Below are positions 45,159 to 54,235 of a stretch of 64,000 nt of DNA, in pieces. Every line of letters begins with the position of its first letter. Positions within the stretch are counted from its first letter, which is position 1. The notes under the pieces were generated by a model. It had not been told where the DNA came from and made no database searches. It saw only the letters and a program-made list of their open reading frames with translations. The position numbers and the translations under genes are program-made. Source of the stretch: Prevotella corporis DSM 18810 = JCM 8529 (GTDB lineage: Bacteria > Bacteroidota > Bacteroidia > Bacteroidales > Bacteroidaceae); the NCBI RefSeq assembly GCF_000430525.1, contig NZ_AUME01000008.1:33075-97074 (forward strand). The letters run 5' to 3'.

Positions 45159-45251
45159 CTACATCTTGCTCGTCATCCTGCTGCCACGTGTGAAGAGTGC
45201 CACAAGGAAGCGGATGGATTCGAGCAGTCTTACGAAATTGAAATGTCTCAT
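45159..45251 (-). CDS. 30-residue basic small protein
   Basis: A minus-strand frame from ATG 45251 to TAG 45159 encodes 30 residues: an amphipathic, aromatic helix (MRHFNFVRLLESIRFLVALF) followed by a basic tail (TRGSRMTSKM). A -7 element TAACTTTG (minus, 45313-45306) lies 55 nt upstream, and a strong terminator (45088-45122) follows. The gene end lies inside an imperfect inverted repeat (45126-45142 and 45181-45197, 15 of 17 bases paired), which could fold the 3' end of the message. I do not recognise the family. It sits alone between NrdG and the HAD gene. Confidence 0.5.
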   Translation of the reverse strand: MRHFNFVRLLESIRFLVALFTRGSRMTSKM

Positions 45252-45405
45252 GTCTATTTATGTTTGTGAGCAATCCTCAGTTGTAAGATGAATATTAATC
45301 TGTCGCAAAGTTATCACTTGTTTGTTAAGAAGTGGTTAACGGCCTGTGAATTGCCGTTGACGAAGATATGAACATCGTGTGAAGACGTGGCATAAAAAAA
45401 AGGCA

Positions 45406-45870
45406 TCACCTCCAGAAACGGGAGGTGATGTCTTGAATACCGGATGGTGTGATGCGGAACATGCGTTGGTTGGTACGGCGACTGTCGAGCCCGCCCAAAT
45501 GACGGAGATAGGGCCCCACCTTGATGTAGTCGAAGTGCCTTTTGTCGATGGATGGCGAGATTGTGGTCCGCCCTGTGTACCAACCGACTTTCAGTTGTGG
45601 GTGTTTCGCACGTATATAGCTGGCCACCGCATCGACAGCCTCTGGCTCAGCGTCGCCCCCCATCAATCCAACGCAGGTGAGTCGCACATGCCCCACATCG
45701 CGTAGGAAATCTTCGATGGAGCGAGGGGTCAGCGGCTGTCCGACGTCCTTCCACAAATACGAGCTGTGGCAGCCCGGACAGTGGCAAGGACAGTTGGAAA
45801 GGTTGATGGCCAGTGTCACCTCATCGGGGAATTCCTGAAAGACGATGTCGGTATTGACGTACTTAAGCAT
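45406..45870 (-). CDS. nrdG: Anaerobic ribonucleotide reductase activating protein NrdG
   Basis: The 154-residue radical SAM activase has the cluster motif CPCHCPGC (CX3CX2C) near residue 27 in INLSNCPCHCPGCHS, and a GGDAEP segment for SAM binding. It installs the glycyl radical on NrdD under anaerobic conditions. Its start overlaps the end of nrdD by 8 nt, so the two are translated together. The protein is slightly smaller than some relatives but complete. It marks strict or facultative anaerobic growth. Confidence 0.95.
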   Translation of the reverse strand: MLKYVNTDIVFQEFPDEVTLAINLSNCPCHCPGCHSSYLWKDVGQPLTPRSIEDFLRDVGHVRLTCVGLMGGDAEPEAVDAVASYIRAKHPQLKVGWYTGRTTISPSIDKRHFDYIKVGPYLRHLGGLDSRRTNQRMFRITPSGIQDITSRFWR

Positions 45871-48007
45871 GCTCGACGGTGACTTCTTCCTTGCACTTCA
45901 CATCGACGTCGAATTTCGCCGGGGTAGCATAGTAGCGGTGACTCGCCTCTACTTGTCGTGCCGCCGAGAAGTTGCTGACGCGCTTCATGTAGCCGATGAT
46001 TCGCGTGAGGTAGTCAACGTTGGTCGAATGGCAGTGTGGACACTCCTTGAGATTGCGCTTATCGATGTGTCCGCATTCATTGCAGATGGTGTTGGGGATG
46101 TTGAACGTGAAGTAGTTGCAGCCCTCTTGTGCGGCCACTCTGAAGAGTTGTCGGTACTGTGGTTGAGTGAGGTGCTCGTCGAGGTTCATGTGCAGCGCCG
46201 AACCGCCTGTGAGATGCTCGATGTAGGGTGCCCCATGAAGGCGGAACTTGTCGAGTATGGTGAGCGAGTCGTCCTCAACGCGGTAGAAATAGCTGTTGTA
46301 GCAGTCGCGCGGAACGAAGTATCCGTCTGCCTTGTCCCACTTAGCGTGCTTCACTCCTACGTTCTCGGCTGGTATCATCTCGCAGTTGAACATAGCTTCC
46401 TTGGTGCGATATGCCTTGTTGTGTTTCTCAATGAGGCCGAGTACGCCCTGAACGAATTCCTTGTAGGTGTCGTTTGGCGTGATGTCGATACCCATAAACT
46501 CGGCTGACTCCACAAGTCCGTTGATGCCGATGGTGAGGTACTGGCGGTCGATGTTGATGTATCCGGCGTCGAACAGTGGCAGCATGCCGCTCCGGAGCAG
46601 GTCCTTGAGGTTCTCGTTGTAGGCCAGTTGCACTTTGTGGCAGAGGTCAATGATGTGCGACAGGTATTCCTTGTAGTCGAGTTGGTGGTTGACGGCATAC
46701 TGTATGCAGCGGTTCAGGTTGATGGTCAGCACGCTCTTCGACCCCGTTGACACTCCTCCGGCGCCCAGGGTGTAGGAGAATCCGTTGTCTTGAATCTCGT
46801 TTCGCAGACGGCAGCATGAGCTCAGCGAGTCGGCATTGTCGCTCATGTAGGTGAAGAAGCTGTGTCCGTCGGCATACATCTGTGCGGCGAAATCGGCCCA
46901 TTCGGCATCGCGGCACTCGCCATTGTCGGCCAACAGTGCCATGGTCTCTACGGGGAAGGTCAGCACGGCTTTGGTACGCTCTTGGTTAAACCAGCGCATG
47001 AATCGCTTTTGCAGCCACGACACACCCTCCCAATCGGGCTGTGAGCCGTCGGGGAAGTAGAAATTGCCGAAGAGTGACTCAAAATAGTACTTGTCATAGT
47101 AGGAGATGTTCCAGAACACGGCTTGATAGTTGCGTGCGCCGGTGGGCTGGTTGAGCGAATAGACGATTTGTTCGAAGTAGTCGGTGATGATCTTGTCGAT
47201 GGTGCGCTTCTTCAAACTCAGGTCGGCTGCTTGGTCTGGGTGCTTCCAGTAGTCTTTGCCGTACTCCAATTGGATGAAGTAATTCATGTACATGAGGAAC
47301 TCAGGGGTAGCACATGCGCCAGCGAGCATGCTCGAAACCATGAACACCATGTTGATGAATCCGCCGCAGAAGCTTTTCAGATTGGTGGGAGCCGTGGAGT
47401 TGCCGCCGATGGATGTCGTGCCGCCGATGAGCCACGGGTACATGGTTATCGAGGCACAGTAGTTGGCGAGGTTGGTCTCGTCGTTCTTATATATAAAGTG
47501 GTGGTTCAGCAAGTCGAGGTATTCGTTGGAGAGGTCTTTGCCATACATCTTCTTGATGCGGTCGGTGAGCAAACGGCGGTTGAGTCTGATGAAGCCTTGC
47601 TTGGGCAACTCGCCGATGAGTGTTGCGATGTTCTTGTGCTCCACGTTGGCATTGGCGTCGAACTTTGAGCCTGTCGCTGCGTTCTCGGCCTTGCAATAGT
47701 CGGTCAGAAAGCGCATTTTCTCAAGCACCTCACGATCTTCGGTGTGTTGCTGACGATAGACGATGAAGCTCTTGGCAACGTTGTAGTAGCCTTCCTTCAT
47801 CAGTGCTTCTTCCACTTGGTTCTGAATGTCTTCCACCTTGATGTCATTGTGGATGTCGAGGTCAGCCAACACTTTCGATACCGTACCCAAGTCAGTGGGT
47901 TCGTTGACACTTTCGAATGCCTTGACAATGGCATTCATGATTTTGTCGAGCGAAAAACGCTCCTTTGTTCCGTCACGCTTGGTGATTGTAAAGTTTTTGA
48001 TTTCCAT
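45863..48007 (-). CDS. nrdD: Anaerobic ribonucleoside-triphosphate reductase NrdD
   Basis: A 714-residue class III reductase. The N-terminal ATP-cone is visible (TKRDGTKERFSLDKIMNAI), giving allosteric control by ATP/dATP. The C-terminus has the zinc motif (CNECGHIDKRNLKECPHC) and the glycyl radical site RIIGYM with Gly672. The enzyme makes deoxyribonucleotides without oxygen, using formate or thioredoxin-type reductants. It is the first gene of nrdDG. Its -7 element TATCTTTG lies on the minus strand (48144-48137), giving a long leader of about 120 nt with no riboswitch I recognise. Confidence 0.96.
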   Translation of the reverse strand: MEIKNFTITKRDGTKERFSLDKIMNAIVKAFESVNEPTDLGTVSKVLADLDIHNDIKVEDIQNQVEEALMKEGYYNVAKSFIVYRQQHTEDREVLEKMRFLTDYCKAENAATGSKFDANANVEHKNIATLIGELPKQGFIRLNRRLLTDRIKKMYGKDLSNEYLDLLNHHFIYKNDETNLANYCASITMYPWLIGGTTSIGGNSTAPTNLKSFCGGFINMVFMVSSMLAGACATPEFLMYMNYFIQLEYGKDYWKHPDQAADLSLKKRTIDKIITDYFEQIVYSLNQPTGARNYQAVFWNISYYDKYYFESLFGNFYFPDGSQPDWEGVSWLQKRFMRWFNQERTKAVLTFPVETMALLADNGECRDAEWADFAAQMYADGHSFFTYMSDNADSLSSCCRLRNEIQDNGFSYTLGAGGVSTGSKSVLTINLNRCIQYAVNHQLDYKEYLSHIIDLCHKVQLAYNENLKDLLRSGMLPLFDAGYINIDRQYLTIGINGLVESAEFMGIDITPNDTYKEFVQGVLGLIEKHNKAYRTKEAMFNCEMIPAENVGVKHAKWDKADGYFVPRDCYNSYFYRVEDDSLTILDKFRLHGAPYIEHLTGGSALHMNLDEHLTQPQYRQLFRVAAQEGCNYFTFNIPNTICNECGHIDKRNLKECPHCHSTNVDYLTRIIGYMKRVSNFSAARQVEASHRYYATPAKFDVDVKCKEEVTVEHA

Positions 48008-48136
48008 TGTTTAGTTTAAATATCTTTATTAGAGTAAACAAAGTCCGGAGTAAGGGTCGAATTGGTTAAATTAATTGTGAACTTTCAGCTCCAAACTTTG
48101 AAATAAATTTTCTTTTTAGATAACTTTTATCAGTTG

Positions 48137-48144
48137 CAAAGATA
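48137..48144 (-). promoter_or_regulatory. -7 element of nrdDG
   Basis: TATCTTTG on the minus strand. The region 48008-48464 is otherwise very AT-rich and holds nothing I recognise. Confidence 0.5.
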
Positions 48145-48464
48145 TTTAAAAGTTTGATTAAATGAAAGAAAAATGAAGAGAAAAAATAATAGATTTTTTC
48201 TATTAAAACTTGCATTTTCTTAGTAACTATTTATTATTCAATGGTTTAAATTTTTACATTAAACTTATTGATGCACACAGAATAATAAAAAATGGGGATA
48301 GAAAAGAGAAATATCCGACGCAGAAGTGATACAAAAATGGAAACTTTTGGAAATCTCAAAGCAAAAAAGTTTACCAAAACTTATTTCCCAAAGAGCGTCC
48401 GACAACTGTGCTACGGCTCAACCGACAAGGAGCTTGCGATTGGTATAGCAACGGACCGGCAAAA

Positions 48465-48530
48465 CGAAAGCTCACCTTTCACCACGCGATACCTCAGCTT
48501 TTGTGCGGCAAAAGGTCAGCTTTCACAATG
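48465..48530. repeat. 22-nt repeat array 9 (3 units)
   Basis: Units at 48465 (GAAAGCTCACCTTTC), 48487 (GATACCTCAGCTTTT) and 48509 (AAAAGGTCAGCTTTC). Unit 1 is inverted relative to unit 3. A spurious frame upstream of the M64 gene runs through the array. Confidence 0.85.
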
Positions 48531-48601
48531 TCATTGCTGATACGATCTGGACCCTCTCTTCTAACGCGCACCACGAAAAAGACAAATACACGACAGCAAA
48601 G

Positions 48602-48633
48602 TTTGGTCGTTCGGCGGAAAATTCGTTACTTTG
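48602..48633 (+). promoter_or_regulatory. Promoter of M64 peptidase gene
   Basis: TTTG (48602-48605), 20-nt spacer, TTACTTTG (48626-48633); the -7 box deviates at one base. It leaves a leader of about 30 nt and supports the start at 48669. Confidence 0.5.
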
Positions 48634-48668
48634 TAGGCAAGAAGTCTTACCAAGAAAAAACAGAACAA

Positions 48669-49973
48669 ATGAAAAAAACAATATCACTAGTCATTGCGCT
48701 CATCAGCTGCCTGACAATCGGGGCACAGGAATTTCAGCATTACTTCACCGACGCAACGCTACGCATCGACTATACCTTTACGGGCAACGCCAAAAGCCAG
48801 GCCATCGCCGTCGATGAGCTGTGCAAAATACCACGATGGTACGGCAAGCGACAACGGTTGGCTGAACTGCCAGTCGAGGGAAACGGCCAGATAACCGTGC
48901 GCGACCACCGTTCGCAACGCGCCATCTACCGCAACTCCTTCTCAACACTTTTCCAAGAGTGGCTCTCCTACGACGAAGCAAAGACAAGCACCAAGGCCTT
49001 TCAAAACGTTTTCCTCGTGCCCTACCCCAAAGACACCATCGACGTCACCCTTAACCTGAAGAACAACCGACGGCAGACCATGGCAACGCTCACCCACACC
49101 GTAGCCCCAGCCGACATACTCATACGAAGGATTGGCGAGAAGGCCGTCACCCCCTACGAGACACTCCAACAGGCAGCCGACACAACACGCTGCATCCACA
49201 TCGCATACGTGGCCGAGGGATACACAGAAAGCGAGATGCCCGTGTTCATCGACGACTGCCGCACGGCAATGGAGGCTCTCTTCGCACACGAACCGTTCAA
49301 GTCGATGAGAAGCAGATTCAACATCGTGGCAGTCAAAGCAACGTCAGAAGAGAGCGGAACATCGGAACCCGGCAGGGGAATATGGAAAAACACCGCACTG
49401 CACTCCAACTTCAACACCTTCTACAGCGACAGATACCTGACGACACTCCACCTGAAAGACCTCCACGACTGGCTCGCGGGAACCCCATACGAACACATCA
49501 TCGTGCTGGTGAACACCAACAACTACGGGGGCGGAGGCATACTCAACTCCTACAACTTGTCGATGACTCACCACCCGGCATTCAAACCCGTCGTCGTGCA
49601 TGAGTTCGGCCATTCCTTCGCTGGGCTCGGCGACGAATACGCCTATGGGAAAGAGGAAATTCCGATGTACCCACACGACATCGAACCATGGGAACCCAAC
49701 CTGACTACACTCGTAGATTTCAACAGTAAGTGGGCCGACATGGTGAAAGAGAAGACACCCGTACCAACCCCACAGCCCGCAACGCTCGGACAACCCAATG
49801 CAAAGAAAACGCATTGGGAAACAGGTGCTTACGAGCCAGCAGGCTATTCACAGCACGGAGTTTACCGACCCTACCCCGACTGCCGAATGCGCACCAACGA
49901 AAACCCAGAGTTCTGCCCCGTATGCCAACGTGCCATCACACGCATGATCAACTTCTACACCGACAAACAATAG
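48669..49973 (+). CDS. M64-family (IgA peptidase-type) zinc metallopeptidase
   Basis: From ATG 48669 the protein has 434 residues and a signal peptide (MKKTISLVIALISCLTIGAQ). An M64 N-terminal beta domain (about 25-140) is followed by the catalytic domain with zinc motif HEFGHSFAGLGDEY. The preceding AYVAEGYTESEM and NTNNYGGGGI are typical of the family. It is secreted to the periplasm or outside. The family name comes from an IgA protease of Clostridium; whether this one cleaves IgA is unknown. The longer frame from 48408 runs through a repeat array and precedes the promoter, so it was rejected. Confidence 0.9.
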   Translation: MKKTISLVIALISCLTIGAQEFQHYFTDATLRIDYTFTGNAKSQAIAVDELCKIPRWYGKRQRLAELPVEGNGQITVRDHRSQRAIYRNSFSTLFQEWLSYDEAKTSTKAFQNVFLVPYPKDTIDVTLNLKNNRRQTMATLTHTVAPADILIRRIGEKAVTPYETLQQAADTTRCIHIAYVAEGYTESEMPVFIDDCRTAMEALFAHEPFKSMRSRFNIVAVKATSEESGTSEPGRGIWKNTALHSNFNTFYSDRYLTTLHLKDLHDWLAGTPYEHIIVLVNTNNYGGGGILNSYNLSMTHHPAFKPVVVHEFGHSFAGLGDEYAYGKEEIPMYPHDIEPWEPNLTTLVDFNSKWADMVKEKTPVPTPQPATLGQPNAKKTHWETGAYEPAGYSQHGVYRPYPDCRMRTNENPEFCPVCQRAITRMINFYTDKQ

Positions 49974-50027
49974 GAACAAACAAGGACGCAACAACTCAGG
50001 AAAATCCGTTCAAAAGCAATCGCCAAC

Positions 50028-50093
50028 CAAAAGGTCACCTTTCACTCACCAAAAGCTGACCTTTCAGCCCGTGAAAGCTGACCAAACAAAAAC
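50028..50093. repeat. 22-nt repeat array 10 (3 units)
   Basis: Units at 50028 (AAAAGGTCACCTTTC), 50050 (AAAAGCTGACCTTTC) and 50072 (GAAAGCTGACC then decayed). It is between two convergent genes, just before the terminator at 50095. Confidence 0.8.
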
Positions 50094-50094
50094 A

Positions 50095-50131
50095 ACAAGT
50101 CCGGCTACCGCAAAGCAATAGCCGGACTTGT
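50095..50131. terminator. Terminator between M64 and lysozyme-like genes
   Basis: ACAAGTCCGGCTA pairs perfectly with TAGCCGGACTTGT; the minus-strand tail is T-rich (GTTGTTTTTG), so it works best for the lysozyme-like gene. Confidence 0.75.
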
Positions 50132-50148
50132 CTGTATTCAACTTGAAA

Positions 50149-50574
50149 CTACATATGACTCATCACCGTTCTTAAATAGCGCTGCGTCTTGCTAACACTA
50201 TAACGAATGCCACCACTCCACAAACGAATGGCCTTCTCAATACTATTGCTCGGATTGTGGACAGACTGAATTAAAACAAACATCTCGCGCGATTTGGAAG
50301 GACTAAAACGGTCAGCAAGCGAAAAACGCTTACGCTGACCACGACTCTTCAGAATGTTATTGCACTCACGAACCAAAATAGGAGATATCTGTAAAACACC
50401 TACATAGCGCCCATTCACAGCCCGTGCGTTACCCCTGCTCTCAACCTTAATAATCGCATCCATCACTGGATTCCAATCAAACTTTCCTAATTCTGTGGCA
50501 GCCTCTGCTCGAAGAGAGACGAATGCCATGATAAAAAATAAAACAATACTTGCTTTCTTTATAATTCTCATCAT
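50149..50574 (-). CDS. Small secreted lysozyme/lytic transglycosylase-like protein
   Basis: A 141-residue protein with a signal peptide (IVLFFIMAFVSLRAEA). IIKVESRGNARAVNGRYVG has the catalytic-type glutamate and the following segment typical of SLT/lysozyme-like proteins, then VLQISPILVREC and a C-terminal helical part with IRLWSGG. It may cut peptidoglycan or be a remodelled binding protein; it is shorter than usual. ATG at 50574 is followed at once by a second ATG (50571), either usable. Its promoter on the minus strand (50715-50685) gives a leader of about 100 nt. Confidence 0.75.
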   Translation of the reverse strand: MMRIIKKASIVLFFIMAFVSLRAEAATELGKFDWNPVMDAIIKVESRGNARAVNGRYVGVLQISPILVRECNNILKSRGQRKRFSLADRFSPSKSREMFVLIQSVHNPSNSIEKAIRLWSGGIRYSVSKTQRYLRTVMSHM

Positions 50575-50684
50575 TTATAATTTTCCGAAGCCTGAAACCG
50601 TACCACAAAAAAGAGGTAAGATTAACGACACGTTCCTATGTGAGAAAAGAGTTACTACCGTGTCTCAGCTTCATGTTAGCGGTG

Positions 50685-50715
50685 CAAAGTTACATAAATC
50701 AATATTGACAATCAA
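50685..50715 (-). promoter_or_regulatory. Promoter of lysozyme-like gene
   Basis: On the minus strand TTG (50715-50713), 20-nt spacer, TAACTTTG (50692-50685). The leader of about 105 nt is unusually long for this window. Confidence 0.6.
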
Positions 50716-51010
50716 GGAATTAAGCAACTCTTAACAAACTTATAGATACACCCCCATGCACAATAATTTATTTAAAAAAAACTAAAAAAACTTGGCTGTT
50801 ACAATATTTCGCTTAGAAACAACCCCCAGCTTTCGGAAAGTCAACAAAGCCGACAACCCCACAATTTCACCCAAACCAGCACAAACACAACAACCGAATG
50901 AGAAGAGACAAAGAGGAGGCACGGCAGACAACACCATAATAGAAAGGGAAAGAGCGTTTTTTGAAATAGATATCCATCTCGCATTCAATATAAAGTTGTA
51001 TCTTTGCAAT
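50716..51010. other. Intergenic region upstream of the TPR-AraC regulator
   Basis: No array and no small gene was seen. A TATCTTTG at 50999-51006 lies right before the ATG at 51011; if used, the message would have no leader. Confidence 0.4.
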
Positions 51011-52609
51011 ATGAACTGGAAACGCTATAGCATCATCCTGTGCCTTCTGCTCCTTACACTGCCATTGATTCATGCGCAAAACGAGGACTGGAGCGGGCTG
51101 AAAACAAAAATGACAGAAAGACAACTGCTAAACATGGCAGACGCTGCGCTCGTTGTAGGCAACCGCCCTGACAGCGCACTGATTTACAACATCATGCTAA
51201 TCACTAAACTCCAACACAAAAAACGACTTACCACCGAGGAAAAACGCTACATCGCCATAGGCTACAACCGAAGCGGATTCATCTATATGTTCTATCTTTT
51301 CGACTACGCCAGTGCCATGGAGTGCCTCATAAAAGCTAACCAATATTGCGAAGACGAAAAACTGCGCATTTCCATCAATCAAAACATGGGACACCTCTAT
51401 AGCCTTTATGCCGTATGCTTCCCATCGGCAAACAACGTCGAAGCGGCACGCCACTACTACCGAAAGGCTTTCAACAAGGCACTCCAGATGAAAGACTGGA
51501 CAAACATGGTGTCCTCGTTCATCAACTTCTGGAACTTCGGACTGGAAAAAGAAAACATCAACGCATTCAGGAAGCAGACCGACTTGTTTGAACAAACACA
51601 CATCACCAAGCCCACACCACACCAGCAATATGCCCGAATGATGCTGAAAGTGGTCAGAGCGCTACAAAAAAAACGCTACGCAGAAGCCACCGCCATATTG
51701 AAAAAACAAATGAAATACGGAAGGAACAGCATAGACGATCGCCTGCGATGCGCCTCATGCTGGCACATAGCAAGCATATATAAAATGGCTGGACAACCAG
51801 ACTCAGCACTCGCCTACTCCCTGAAACTGGAACAAATGGGCAGAACCATGAAACTGAAAGACGTGGAAACCGATGCCGACAAACTGCTCTGCGCACTGTT
51901 TAACGAAAAAGGAAAGAAAGAAAGCGCCGACCGATACCAACTGGCATACTACAGAAATCGAGACTCACTGCTCATTGCCAACAACCTCAACAGCGTGAAA
52001 AACAACCATCTGCTCAGCAACGTGCGCAGCCTTGCAAACGAAGTGAGCAACCTAAAACAAAAACGCCGACTGCAAAACCTATTGGCACTCCTTAGCGCTG
52101 GCATCGTACTCATAACCATAGCTTTTCTCATTATACTATTCAGAAAAAACAGACGACTGAAGAATCAAAACATCACTCTCTATCAGAGAATGCAACTACA
52201 AATTGCCGGCGGCAAACCAAAATACAGCAAAAGCAACCTCGACGAAGAAGGAAAATCCATGCTCAGGCAGAAAATAGAAAAAGTAATGAAAGAATCGGAA
52301 GAAATCTACAACGAGGATTTCAGCATCGAACAGTTGGCAAAACTATGCCATGCCGGAAAAAAAGACATATCACAAGTCATCAACGAAAAGTTCGGACAAT
52401 CCTTCATTCTGCTCCTGAGCGAATACAGAGTGAAAGAAGCGTGCCGTCGCATGAACGATATAACCAACAGCCAACGATTCACACTTGAATCCATCGGACA
52501 CAGCGTAGGCTTCAAGGCAAGAGAAAGCTTTTCGAGAGCCTTCAAAAGAGTTACTGGATTGTCACCATCAGATTATCAGAAAATAGCAAAAACACATACA
52601 AAAGCCTAA
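51011..52609 (+). CDS. Membrane-anchored TPR and AraC-type HTH regulator
   Basis: From ATG 51011 the protein has 532 residues: a signal peptide (MNWKRYSIILCLLLLTLPLI), periplasmic TPR-like helices (about 30-350; for example FDYASAMECLIKANQYCEDE), one membrane helix (LLALLSAGIVLITIAFLIILF split as LLALLSAGIVLITIA and FLIILF), and a cytoplasmic AraC-type DNA-binding domain (about 430-532) ending GFKARESFSRAFKRVTGLSPS. This hybrid is typical of Bacteroidota and senses an envelope signal. It lies upstream of a lipoprotein and a metzincin lipoprotein, which it may control. The longer frame from 50792 starts without a signal peptide and was rejected. Confidence 0.88.
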   Translation: MNWKRYSIILCLLLLTLPLIHAQNEDWSGLKTKMTERQLLNMADAALVVGNRPDSALIYNIMLITKLQHKKRLTTEEKRYIAIGYNRSGFIYMFYLFDYASAMECLIKANQYCEDEKLRISINQNMGHLYSLYAVCFPSANNVEAARHYYRKAFNKALQMKDWTNMVSSFINFWNFGLEKENINAFRKQTDLFEQTHITKPTPHQQYARMMLKVVRALQKKRYAEATAILKKQMKYGRNSIDDRLRCASCWHIASIYKMAGQPDSALAYSLKLEQMGRTMKLKDVETDADKLLCALFNEKGKKESADRYQLAYYRNRDSLLIANNLNSVKNNHLLSNVRSLANEVSNLKQKRRLQNLLALLSAGIVLITIAFLIILFRKNRRLKNQNITLYQRMQLQIAGGKPKYSKSNLDEEGKSMLRQKIEKVMKESEEIYNEDFSIEQLAKLCHAGKKDISQVINEKFGQSFILLLSEYRVKEACRRMNDITNSQRFTLESIGHSVGFKARESFSRAFKRVTGLSPSDYQKIAKTHTKA

Positions 52610-52653
52610 AATTGTGTGACTTTTTATGTAAAGTCACACAATTTTCCATTTTT
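52608..52653 (+). terminator. Strong terminator after regulator gene
   Basis: AAAATTGTGTGACTTT (52608-52623) pairs perfectly with 52630-52645 around a 6-nt loop, followed by CCATTTTTTT. The stem overlaps the stop codon. Confidence 0.88.
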
Positions 52654-52679
52654 TTATTAATCTTTTAAGCATAATTGTT

Positions 52680-52687
52680 TAATTTTG
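52680..52687 (+). promoter_or_regulatory. -7 element of lipoprotein-metzincin operon
   Basis: TAATTTTG, 96 nt before the start at 52784. No clear -33 box, in keeping with activation by the neighbouring AraC-type regulator. Confidence 0.4.
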
Positions 52688-52783
52688 TAACTGACGAACC
52701 GCAGCGTTCCATCGCACGAAGACAGCATTCAATCCATCGTGCAGACAATCCGATTCGTACATAACAATAATAATAAAACACTT

Positions 52784-54223
52784 ATGAAAAATTTTATCCA
52801 TGCATTTCTCCTGCTGACAGCATTGGCATTGGCAGGCTGCGAAACAGACGAAACACGGGCAGTGATTCCCGACCTATCGGCAACTGCCATCGAAACCGGA
52901 ACAGAATCATTCAAGTTCAGCGTTGAAGGAAACCCGACCGAAGCCGGAGCATACATCTGCCAACTTGCAACAGAAAAAGCTCCCACACCTGCCACAATAC
53001 TCAAAGACGGACAGGCACTGTCGCTGCAAGACGGGAAACAGGAAGTAACCATCAACAACCTCCTCCCCGAAAAAGACTACGTCGTTTATATAGCAGCACG
53101 CAACGTAACGGAAGTGAAAACTACAACACTCGCATTCACAACTGGAAAAACATACGCCTACGATGTAGAGTTGAAAGAGGGATGGATACAATACTACGGA
53201 GACTTCTATAAAAACAACGTAGGCTATTACATGCTGGCTTTTACCGATGGCCCCATAAGCAAATCAGGACTCCCAACCCGCGTGAACGACCATGCACTTC
53301 GTCTCTTCATAGGCGACGTCCTCTCAAACGACAGTCGGAACGCGAAACTGACCCCAGGCACCTATCATTTGTCTGACGGACACGAGGTAGGCACAGCCGA
53401 TGCTTTCAACTGTAACTTCGTAATTGCAACAGAAGTAAAAGACGGAGTGGCATCAAACGGATACGAATACAAAATCGTTGACGGAGACGTAAAAGTTGAT
53501 CGCACAAAAGACGACGTCTATACATTTGACGCTGACCTGAAGATTGAAGACAACGGCGTAGAGAAAAACATCAAATGCCACTTCAGCGGAAAGCTCCCAT
53601 TCACCTGCCTTGACCCGGCAGTTTACAACCCACTGGAGAAAGACGTGAACGTAGTTCCAACCAACATGTCAGGCAACTACTCCAAAGACAAAGCCGGACA
53701 GTACGGAACATATAATCTGACATTCTACAACACGCCCACCGACAAAGGCGGATTCATCTCAGGAGCAGGCGATTTACTTAACCTCACACTGCTTACACCT
53801 TACAGTCCATCCATGGACATCAGCAAATTGGCAGGCACATACGACAAGGTAGTGACGTCCGCCCCTGGCATAACCCTACAACCATTTACAATCATCGCAG
53901 GTCTGTACGGAGAAGTATTCGGAATGTATGTCCCACAAGGAACGTATTACACTCGCATCAGCGATGCACTCGAATATGAGTCAATAGGACTGGTGAGTGG
54001 AGGAAAAATTACCATTACCACCAAGGGAACAGACATCACGGTCAAGGCTGATCTGACAACACCACAGGGTAAGCACATCACCATTGACTATACAGGCCCC
54101 ACATCAGGAATTGCCGACTACAGTCAATACGCAAAACCCGGAGTCCTCGGAGTCAGAAAAAACAACATCCTGAGAAAAGTCATGCCCCGAAAAAGCATCA
54201 ACAATTCATTTTTTAACAAATAA
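52784..54223 (+). CDS. Lipoprotein with fibronectin-III-like domain
   Basis: From ATG 52784 the protein has 479 residues and a lipoprotein signal peptide (lipid at Cys19, LALAGCETDE). Residues about 30-135 form a fibronectin-III-like domain (TINNLLPEKDYVVYIAARNVTEV). The rest consists of beta-rich repeats of a pattern that I do not recognise (for example GTYHLSDGHEVGTADAF and a similar later unit). It is likely on the outer membrane surface. The metzincin gene starts 12 nt downstream, so they form an operon; it could be a substrate, an inhibitor or an anchor for it. The longer frame at 52739 lacks a signal peptide at its start. Confidence 0.72.
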   Translation: MKNFIHAFLLLTALALAGCETDETRAVIPDLSATAIETGTESFKFSVEGNPTEAGAYICQLATEKAPTPATILKDGQALSLQDGKQEVTINNLLPEKDYVVYIAARNVTEVKTTTLAFTTGKTYAYDVELKEGWIQYYGDFYKNNVGYYMLAFTDGPISKSGLPTRVNDHALRLFIGDVLSNDSRNAKLTPGTYHLSDGHEVGTADAFNCNFVIATEVKDGVASNGYEYKIVDGDVKVDRTKDDVYTFDADLKIEDNGVEKNIKCHFSGKLPFTCLDPAVYNPLEKDVNVVPTNMSGNYSKDKAGQYGTYNLTFYNTPTDKGGFISGAGDLLNLTLLTPYSPSMDISKLAGTYDKVVTSAPGITLQPFTIIAGLYGEVFGMYVPQGTYYTRISDALEYESIGLVSGGKITITTKGTDITVKADLTTPQGKHITIDYTGPTSGIADYSQYAKPGVLGVRKNNILRKVMPRKSINNSFFNK

Positions 54224-54235
54224 GCGAACACGATT

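Noticed and set aside
48292..48668. Frames before the M64 gene (82-residue frame and N-terminal extension from 48408)
   Set aside because: They run through repeat array 9 and precede the promoter; the signal peptide at 48669 marks the start.
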